64,000 bases of DNA from Atherinomorus stipes (lineage: Eukaryota > Chordata > Actinopteri > Atheriniformes > Atherinidae), in assembly GCA_023101725.1 (NCBI GenBank), contig JALJCO010008634.1:62001-126000 (forward strand). The letters run 5' to 3'. How positions within the stretch are numbered: position 1 is the first letter of the stretch; the number at the start of each line of letters is the position of its first letter. The notes beneath the pieces are model-generated. The model was not told where the DNA came from. It did not search any database and saw only the letters and a list, made by a program, of their open reading frames with translations. Positions 60,101 to 64,000 of this stretch are shown here, one piece after another. Position numbers and translations under genes: made by a program.

Positions 60101-60886
60101 ATCAAAACGCGTCTGCAGATCACATGATTTCAAGATGGCAGCTCGCAGTGCACTCGTAAGTGCACTGTTTCTTTTTTATATATTTATAGGAGGTGTTTTG
60201 TTCTTTTTTTTTTGTATTAAAAGAGTTGTAAAATTGCTTTTCATTGTATCCTTTATTACATTAATTTGGGAGTCAAATGCATTTTTTGCCCCACCTGCTT
60301 ACAGAGAAGCTAAAATGATCCCAAACATCCGACACCAGCGGATTTAAAGGACAGAAAAAGACACCTGAGTCGTTGAGCAGCCTGAGGTCGTCTCCTGGTT
60401 GACTCTCCTGTGGTGTGTTCACTGCAATACGAACATGCAACTTCCCTGACAGCTCAGCCAGTCTCGCCAGGACGGCCTCACCCTGTAAAAACACAAAAAC
60501 ATGTTATTGTTATTGTATATACGTTATTGTAGATGATAAAAATGATTCAAGACATGCAGATCAGGGAACTTCCTCATGCAGCTGCTTTACTTCCTACAGA
60601 GGTGTAGCCTAGCAAAACCTCCACTGTTCCTGTTAAACCGGATCAGCTGTAGATAACCTGGATACGCTGGACCTGCTACGTCTTGCAGGTCTCTGGTCTG
60701 CTGACCTGATACGCCGTCGGCTCTTGAGTCTTGGTGTCCTTGTTGGTGAGCGTCCAGTAGAAGGAGGCGATGTCGACGCTGCTGCGCGCCTCATCCATCA
60801 GATTGATCCACGCCTGGAAGATGGAGGGGTTAAAGGAGCTGGAGTTAAACTCCAGCCCTTCAGGGATGCTCTCCACCAAAACGATC
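50704..60886 (-). CDS. pld3: PLD3-like phospholipase D family 5'-exonuclease (eight 3' exons, N-terminus missing)
   Basis: Exons at 60886-60706, 60482-60365, 58545-58418, 55663-55466, 55356-55217, 53589-53424, 51107-51008 and 50891-50704 join in phase, all with GT-AG borders, into 405 residues plus stop. HKD motif 1 is [18 protein letters not shown] (residues 117-134), motif 2 [17 protein letters not shown] (331-347). Four or more N-glycosylation sequons fit a lumenal domain. Known family role: PLD3 and PLD4 are type II membrane proteins delivered to lysosomes that degrade single-stranded DNA/RNA from the 5' end and limit nucleic-acid sensing. Human PLD3 has 490 residues, so about 80 (tail and membrane anchor) are missing here. 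Segments such as [13 protein letters not shown] and CSCLA...[10 protein letters not shown] are closer to PLD3 than PLD4. A fish-specific paralogue (pld7-type) is the main alternative. Confidence 0.9.
51008..51107 (-). CDS. pld3: pld3 exon g, HKD motif 2
   Basis: 100 bp, acceptor GTTTTTGCAG followed by AGGTTG; a second AG at +2 would break the frame. It encodes [20 protein letters not shown], then His331, Lys333 and Asp338. The final Gly codon of the GTSN part is split by the next intron. Donor ATAG|GTAAGG. Confidence 0.95.
51347..51822. mobile_element. hAT-like MITE, complete, 476 bp
   Basis: The ends TAAAGATGCACAAT and ATCGTGCATTCTTA are inverted. They are flanked by AATTTCC on both sides (51340-51346 and 51823-51829), extending to 8 bp with one mismatch. 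It is a full copy of the GATATCGG/CCGATA family seen in fragments elsewhere. Confidence 0.8.
52080..52225. mobile_element. Half of a GGGCTGGGCGATATA hAT-like MITE
   Basis: It starts AGGGCTGGGCGATATAGCGA, followed by ATATCGATATATTTTTAAAT. A possible opposite end is ATCGGTATATCAGTCAG at 52651, on the far side of the LINE-like tail, so the retroelement tail may be inserted in it. Confidence 0.45.
52246..52650 (+). mobile_element. 5'-truncated retroelement tail, same family as 26.84-27.24 kb
   Basis: About 400 bp matching the minus strand of 27240-26836 (GTTTGGAGACCTCTTTTTTA, CATGAATTTCCCCTCGGGGA, then TCAATAAAGTATC). It ends in TATCTTA-type short repeats, as LINE 3' ends often do. Confidence 0.7.
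52892..53264. mobile_element. hAT-like MITE TAGTGATGCACTGATCCG
   Basis: The left end TAGTGATGCACTGATCCGAG and the right end TCGGTGCATCTCTA are inverted. GATCGG/CCGATC motifs fill both flanks of a more AT-rich centre. It lies wholly inside the same pld3 intron. Confidence 0.65.
53424..53589 (-). CDS. pld3: pld3 exon f
   Basis: 166 bp, acceptor CTGTGCAG, donor CAGGTG|GTGAGT. It completes the split Arg, then gives 55 residues including [16 protein letters not shown] and [10 protein letters not shown], the conserved strand before HKD motif 2, ending KLDIQV. Confidence 0.94.
53650..53905 (+). pseudogene. LINE ORF2 C-terminal fragment (L2/Rex1-like), antisense in pld3 intron
   Basis: Plus-strand frame: [20 protein letters not shown] then [18 protein letters not shown] and [16 protein letters not shown]. 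This is the conserved region after the reverse transcriptase in CR1/L2-group LINEs. It starts 60 bp from exon f and is 5'-truncated. Confidence 0.8.
54060..55075. repeat. TCTCATCTCCTGTT minisatellite in pld3 intron f-e
   Basis: Units built from CTCATCTCTCATCTCCTGTG with variants repeat for about 1 kb, more diverged towards 55 kb. It is polypyrimidine on the plus strand, so GAGATGAGA-rich on the pld3 transcript strand. It fills most of a 1.6-kb intron. The 265-codon Ser/His/Leu-rich frame here is a by-product. Confidence 0.95.
55217..55356 (-). CDS. pld3: pld3 exon e
   Basis: 140 bp. The acceptor TTCCTCAG is followed by AGTTCC; a second AG two bases on would break the frame, so the first is chosen. 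It encodes 46 residues including [10 protein letters not shown] and [19 protein letters not shown], then AG of a split Arg codon. The donor is AAAAG|GTAACT. The intron to exon d is just 109 bp. Confidence 0.93.
55466..55663 (-). CDS. pld3: pld3 exon d
   Basis: 198 bp, 66 codons, phase 0 at both ends; acceptor GTTTGCAG, donor TCG|GTGAGA. It contains [20 protein letters not shown], the best discriminator for PLD3 over PLD4, with sequons at NCS and NDT. Confidence 0.95.
55860..55900. repeat. T-rich tract
   Basis: TTCTTTTTCTCTCTC followed by about 18 T, within the 2.75-kb pld3 intron d-c. The adjoining 55.92-56.35 kb has no recognised feature except (GA)n at 56140-56168. Confidence 0.8.
56395..57385. 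repeat. C-rich, G-poor block in pld3 intron d-c, with (CA)n at 57118-57162
   Basis: About 1 kb where the plus strand is dominated by C and A, with G nearly absent after 56790. It includes C9-A-C6-A-C4 at about 56801-56820 and a (CA)22 tract. The first 400 bp look like a distinct interspersed repeat (CAGGCCCCCAGCAGCCCCCA). The long Pro-rich frames (203 and 164 codons) follow from composition; I see no domain. Confidence 0.75.
57388..57604. mobile_element. Mariner-type MITE, complete copy
   Basis: The ends CGACTCACAAAAAGTTAAGG and CCCTAACTTTTTGTGAGTAG are inverted. The interior matches 61258-61473 at about 97% over 190 bp, by eye. Confidence 0.85.
57631..58397. mobile_element. hAT-like element ending next to pld3 exon c
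   Basis: It begins TAGGGACACACAGATACC and ends CGGTATCGGCGCATCCCTG. The flanks ATTTTAAA (57623-57630) and ATTTTGAA (58398-58405) form an 8-bp duplication with one mismatch. It contains a LINE-like 3' tail (GAAGTGCCCTGAGATG... to about 58275). Confidence 0.7.
58418..58545 (-). CDS. pld3: pld3 exon c, HKD motif 1
   Basis: 128 bp, acceptor TGTTTCAG, donor CAG|GTACCC. It encodes 42 residues with the complete first HKD motif: His117, Lys119 and Asp124 followed by GSAN, then the MDWRSLTQ signature. A hAT-like insertion ends 20 nt past the donor. Confidence 0.95.
58818..59659. mobile_element. Foldback element (AAAGGAATAGTTCACCC arms) in pld3 intron c-b
   Basis: Two arms of about 285 bp (58818-59104 and 59378-59659) are near-perfect inverted copies around a 270-bp GC-richer centre. 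The tips AAAGGAATAGTTCACCC and GGGTGAACTATTCCTTT resemble teleost Angel-type foldback elements (established family; assignment is by tip sequence only). Confidence 0.85.
59731..60145. mobile_element. MITE-like repeat starting ACCGTATTTTCCGGACTATA
   Basis: The opening ACCGTATTTTCCGGACTATA and internal ATAAGTCG steps belong to a widespread teleost repeat. The right end is not resolved, so the given end is approximate. It is in the same pld3 intron as the foldback. Confidence 0.5.
60365..60482 (-). CDS. pld3: pld3 exon b
   Basis: 118 bp, acceptor TTTTACAG, donor CAG|GTGTCT. It encodes [20 protein letters not shown] and 19 more residues, leaving one base of a Gly codon (phase 1). The preceding intron is only 223 bp. 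Confidence 0.93.
60706..60886 (-). CDS. pld3: pld3 exon a (start of lumenal domain seen)
   Basis: 181 bp. The acceptor is CTCCTGCCAG before 60886. The first base completes a codon begun in an unseen upstream exon. It encodes 60 residues beginning [13 protein letters not shown], with [11 protein letters not shown], a conserved PLD3/PLD4 opening of the first catalytic half. N14 in NSS is a glycosylation sequon. The donor is CAG|GTCAGC and the exon ends in phase 0. Confidence 0.93.
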
Positions 60887-61257
60887 CTGGCAGGAGAAAA
60901 AAGATGAACATCATCAGCAGATGTTGTTTTACATGGCAAACATGATCCAATTAACATGGTAATATTGCAGCATTTAAGCAAACTGGACTGAAATTCCACT
61001 TGCTTCCCTTTTTGCTATTCTTGCTGTTGGGAGAGAGGACTGGAGATTAAAAATGAGTAGATTTATTCGTGAATTTCCTCAGTGATTTACAGAAGATCAT
61101 GGCTGTAAATACACACCTGCCAACATGCCAAATACGGGTTAAAAGAAGTGATGCACAAAAAGAAAAATTTCCACCAATACTGATAATTTTCTGCTTCTAA
61201 TGGACAGAAAAGACACCTGGGCGTCTTATCTATCGATAAGTTCATATTTTAAAATTT
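60887..61257. other. Sequence upstream of the first visible pld3 exon
   Basis: Presumed intron. I searched the minus strand for an exon encoding a Cys-rich hinge or membrane anchor joining exon a in the right phase and saw none I could defend. Confidence 0.4.
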
Positions 61258-61473
61258 ACACTACTCACAAAAAGTTAAGGATATTTGGCTTTTTGTATGA
61301 TGTCAGAATGAATCTAAAATCTACTACAATCTTTCCAGGTGAACTGAATTAAACTTTCTCTAAACTTTTTCATGCACATGTACATTGTTCAATGGTTAAA
61401 TATTTATTCTGCATCATTCTGTTCTCCAAAAACTGAAAGTTGAATATCCCTAACTTTTTGTGAGTAGTGTAAT
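61258..61473. mobile_element. Mariner-type MITE, complete copy
   Basis: The ends ACTACTCACAAAAAGTTAAG and TAACTTTTTGTGAGTAGTGT are inverted, with TA at both borders. It is nearly identical to 57388-57604. The 92-codon minus frame across it is a coincidence of the repeat. Confidence 0.88.
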
Positions 61474-61599
61474 ATAAACGTCCTATAATCTGCAGGATGA
61501 TATTTAAGTAGCTCTGCCTGATCTATAGCAGCAAACAAAAAGTTTGAGCTATTTAAATGTTTTCTTTTTTCCAAGTAATCACACAAAAATGTGGTCATA

Positions 61600-61690
61600 T
61601 TGGGCCTCATGCAAGAAGCATTCGTACAAACAAATTCTTTCTTAAATGGTTCATACGAGTGATTTAGGAGAAAATTCCGCATTCACCAGT
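61600..61690. mobile_element. Interspersed-repeat end GGGCCTCATGCAAGAAGCAT
   Basis: The opening resembles the GGGCCTCAT termini of teleost MITEs. Only this end was identified. Confidence 0.4.
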
Positions 61691-62024
61691 TTTCTCATAT
61701 TTCTAATCTTCCGTCAGACACGAACAAATTTCACGACTGCTCCAGACTTGACGTAGGGTATAGTGCGATTAGTCTGCTGTTATCCAAACCTGGTTTTTCA
61801 CTAATGGACTGTATTAATTGTCACTTAGAAGCAACTGTGTATTTTAAAATCCAATATAAATGAGACTCCATCATTATGTATCGCTGTAATTATAAATGAC
61901 ATGTTTATGGGCAGACTGAGCGACAGGACTATCGGCTACCTCACTTGCAGCCGGCATGTCAGTGACGGGACGATGGTTTAATATGTTGTCATTTCGTCCA
62001 TAGAAAATGCAGTCAGTGAGTCAT

Positions 62025-62685
62025 CGGCTACGTTCACACCGCAGGTAAATGCGACCTGAATCCGATCTTTTTGCTCAAATGTGACCCATATCCGATCTGT
62101 TTCTGACCGTGTGAACAGTCGCATTGAATCTGACATTCTTGGATCAGATTCGGGCCACTTTCAAATGTGGTATTAAATCAGATACATATCCAATCTGTGT
62201 CGAAGCGACCGCAGTCTGTACGGGCATGTCGCATCCAACCGATCTCTTTTCTGTGAGACCGAGATGGACGTCCTTATTTCTGCACCACGGACGGCCACGG
62301 AATGGAAACAATGAACAGTTAAATCACATTTTTCCAAGAGTACCTACCTGCAGCTACAATGACCGATAAGGGAACCGCCATACATCCAATCCATACAGGA
62401 AGTCTCCAGTGGAAGTTAGTTAAACACCACTCAGAAAAATGTGATTTAACTGTTCAGTCCATTGTTTACATTCCATGTCCGTCTCCTCTGGTGCAGAAAT
62501 AAGGACGTCCATCTCGGTCTCACAGAAGAGGTCGGATGGATGCGACATGCCCGTACAGACTGCAGTCACTTTGACACAGATCGGATATGTATCTGATTCA
62601 ATACCACATTTGAAACTGAGGGAGTGGAAGAGTTTGTGATTTCTATGCCGGATGTGAACGTCGCATCACACGTGTGAAACGGTCG
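62025..62685. mobile_element. Foldback element with about 180-bp arms
   Basis: The left arm 62150-62335 and right arm 62432-62616 are inverted copies, with about 6 mismatches in the 84 bases I compared. Shared blocks include CTGTACGGGCATGTCGCATC and GATGGACGTCCTTATTTCTG. The spacer is about 96 bp. Outer sequences (GCTACGTTCACACCGCAGG and GGATGTGAACGTCGCA) are weaker inverted partners. Confidence 0.8.
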
Positions 62686-63295
62686 CTGCAGCCTGCATGT
62701 TCAGTCAGAACAAGCAGCTGATTGAAGCTTTTCTGGCTCCACTTCTCTAAACCATAAAGCTCGCTGCAATATTTGAGATGCAAAATGTGAGACAAGCGGC
62801 GGGAATGCGTCTGATCTGAGGAAGCAGCTGATTGAACACAATATTATTCTACAAACTCTGTTCCTGACGCTTCGTCTGCAGCCAGCAGAGGAGGGAAAAG
62901 TCAGTCAGCACCTCAGCGGCTGAGCAGATCTAATCAGGAGGGGCAGATAATAACCAGCGGGGTTTACAAACTGCCGTTCAGAACTCAGTATGATAAAATG
63001 CTTAATGAGTTTGGCATCAACCAACCCAGTAAACCAGTAAACCTACACCCAGTTAGTAAGCTGAGAGATGGTCACTGCAGCAGGAGGCTCACAGCCTCCA
63101 TCCCACCCGCCCAAAACGCCGCGGCAGAATCAGCTTAGTGTCGGAGAACCCTCCATCTTTTTTCTCATTAAATTATTCCATCATTAAGTTTCCCTCTGCC
63201 TACCAGACACTCCGACACCATATAGAAACAAAACAGCGGGATTTTGCTTTAATATATTAGTTAAAAATTACATGTTGAGAATGAGAAATAAATCT
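62686..63295. other. No gene recognised
   Basis: No supported feature. Any pld3 5' exon here was not recognisable. Confidence 0.4.
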
Positions 63296-63299
63296 GTTA

Positions 63300-63645
63300 T
63301 TGCCATATAAACACACACAAAAGTACCAAAAACTGGTACCGTTTGATACCGGTACCGATTCACAGGAACATCTGTGACATGCTGTCATGTAAATCTGGTA
63401 AGTAACATCGGTTTAGTTTTTTAATCAAAGAGCCTTAATATAAACCTGTTATAGAGGAAATGAGACCTTAAACCAGTTTGTGAGCTGGAGCTGGATAGAA
63501 AACCAGATTACAATAATTCACCTGACTTTGTAGGCGCTGCTGGGTCTGGTAGGGAAAACACTGGCTCGGGTATGTAGTATGTACCCGGCTGTGATGTTAT
63601 ATTTTGGTGAACTTGTTGATAAAACCCAAACCGGTTAATATTTGT
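63300..63645. mobile_element. Repeat fragment shared (inverted) with 15.55-15.76 kb
   Basis: GGTACCGTTTGATACCGGTA at about 63337 is the edge of a GGTACC-type hAT-like repeat. The segment 63430-63640 is the inverse of 15550-15760 (AACACTGGCTCGGGTATGTA, CTGTGATGTTATATTTTGGT). Confidence 0.55.
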
Positions 63646-64000
63646 GTTTTTTTTTTCCTTGCATGTCGCAATTGTACTTTCGACATTTAAGAAATGTTGC
63701 TTTTATTTTTTGAAAAAGTGTAATGGAAACCCGGCTACTGTGATGAATGAGGCTGATCGCTTTTCCATGAACATTGTTCCGTGTCACATCCTCCATGCAT
63801 CAGCTGTTTGCTTCCTGCTGTCACCTGTTCTCCGACAGCCGCCTGAACTAAAAGCAGCTGAATGAGGAAAGATGTGTAAATGAAGGAAGACATGAAGAAG
63901 GAAAAGCAGAATCTGGTGGTAAGCACCTCGGCCACTTAGTAACTGGTTAGTAACTTTACTCCTTGCTGGAAAAGCAAACGTTGAAGAATATTGTTTACAA
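63646..64000. other. No gene recognised; splice-donor-like site at 63919
   Basis: On the plus strand an open stretch ATGAAGAAGGAAAAGCAGAA (63891-63910) runs into CTGGTGGTAAGC, a good donor consensus. On the minus strand a 66-codon frame (63735-63935) has a hydrophobic stretch near its start. Neither is strong enough to call an exon. Confidence 0.3.

Noticed and set aside
61404..61682. 92-codon minus frame with protein-like look
   Set aside because: Its C-terminal third is the mariner-type MITE at 61258-61473 and the start lies in another repeat end. It does not join pld3 exon a.
63735..63935. 66-codon minus frame with a hydrophobic stretch, considered as the pld3 anchor exon
   Set aside because: It lacks the acidic/Tyr-rich tail and Cys hinge expected, no donor in the needed phase was found, and the hydrophobic stretch is short.

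Overview
This 64-kb window looks like nuclear DNA of a teleost fish, possibly a percomorph (the second point is a guess). The evidence is a split vertebrate gene with canonical GT-AG introns, many degenerate Tc1-type transposases, hAT-like and foldback MITEs, teleost-style LINE 3' ends, and long microsatellites. There is no bacterial, phage or organellar architecture. Coding density is very low: I support one conserved host gene and one unrecognised small ORF. Almost everything else is mobile-element debris, satellite DNA or featureless sequence.

Host gene (50.7-60.9 kb, minus strand): eight consecutive exons of a phospholipase D family gene, best matched to PLD3 (lysosomal/ER type II membrane 5'-exonuclease of the PLD3/PLD4 group). 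All eight exons join in phase to give 405 residues ending at a stop codon, with both HKD motifs intact. The N-terminal cytosolic tail and membrane anchor (about 80 residues in the family) were not found, so the 5' exons lie beyond 60.9 kb, unrecognised or outside the window. The introns hold a nested transposon stack (51.2-52.9 kb), a LINE fragment and a 1-kb polypurine/polypyrimidine minisatellite (53.6-55.1 kb), a very C-rich, G-quadruplex-prone block (56.4-57.4 kb), a hAT-like insertion ending 20 nt from a splice donor (58.4 kb) and an 842-bp foldback element (58.8-59.7 kb).

Mobile-element region (1-50 kb): at least seven Tc1-like transposase remnants (3.8, 6.5, 7.9, 14.2, 24.3, 33.8 and 36.1 kb), all broken; an L2/Rex1-like LINE with a reverse-transcriptase segment (19-20 kb); an RTE-like LINE C-terminus (28.4-29.0 kb); and a several-level nest of hAT-like and foldback elements at 39.8-42.5 kb whose insertion order can be read from target-site duplications. 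A 45-bp minisatellite (39.2 kb) and a 1.1-kb TCCTR pentamer satellite (45.8-47.0 kb) follow.

Most unusual item: at 26.8-28.0 kb (minus strand) a retroelement-like unit ends in the same 400-bp 3' tail as a second, 5'-truncated copy at 52.2-52.65 kb. It carries an intact 106-codon ORF predicted to encode one membrane helix followed by a heptad-repeat coiled coil, behind a GC-rich, stem-forming leader. I do not recognise this protein. It is the best candidate here for something undescribed.

Limits: repeat families are named from terminal motifs and translated fragments, not database searches, and element borders are usually good to about 5-20 bp. Two stretches (20.48-20.86 kb and 34.9-35.3 kb) have such extreme homopolymer content that the assembly itself is suspect.
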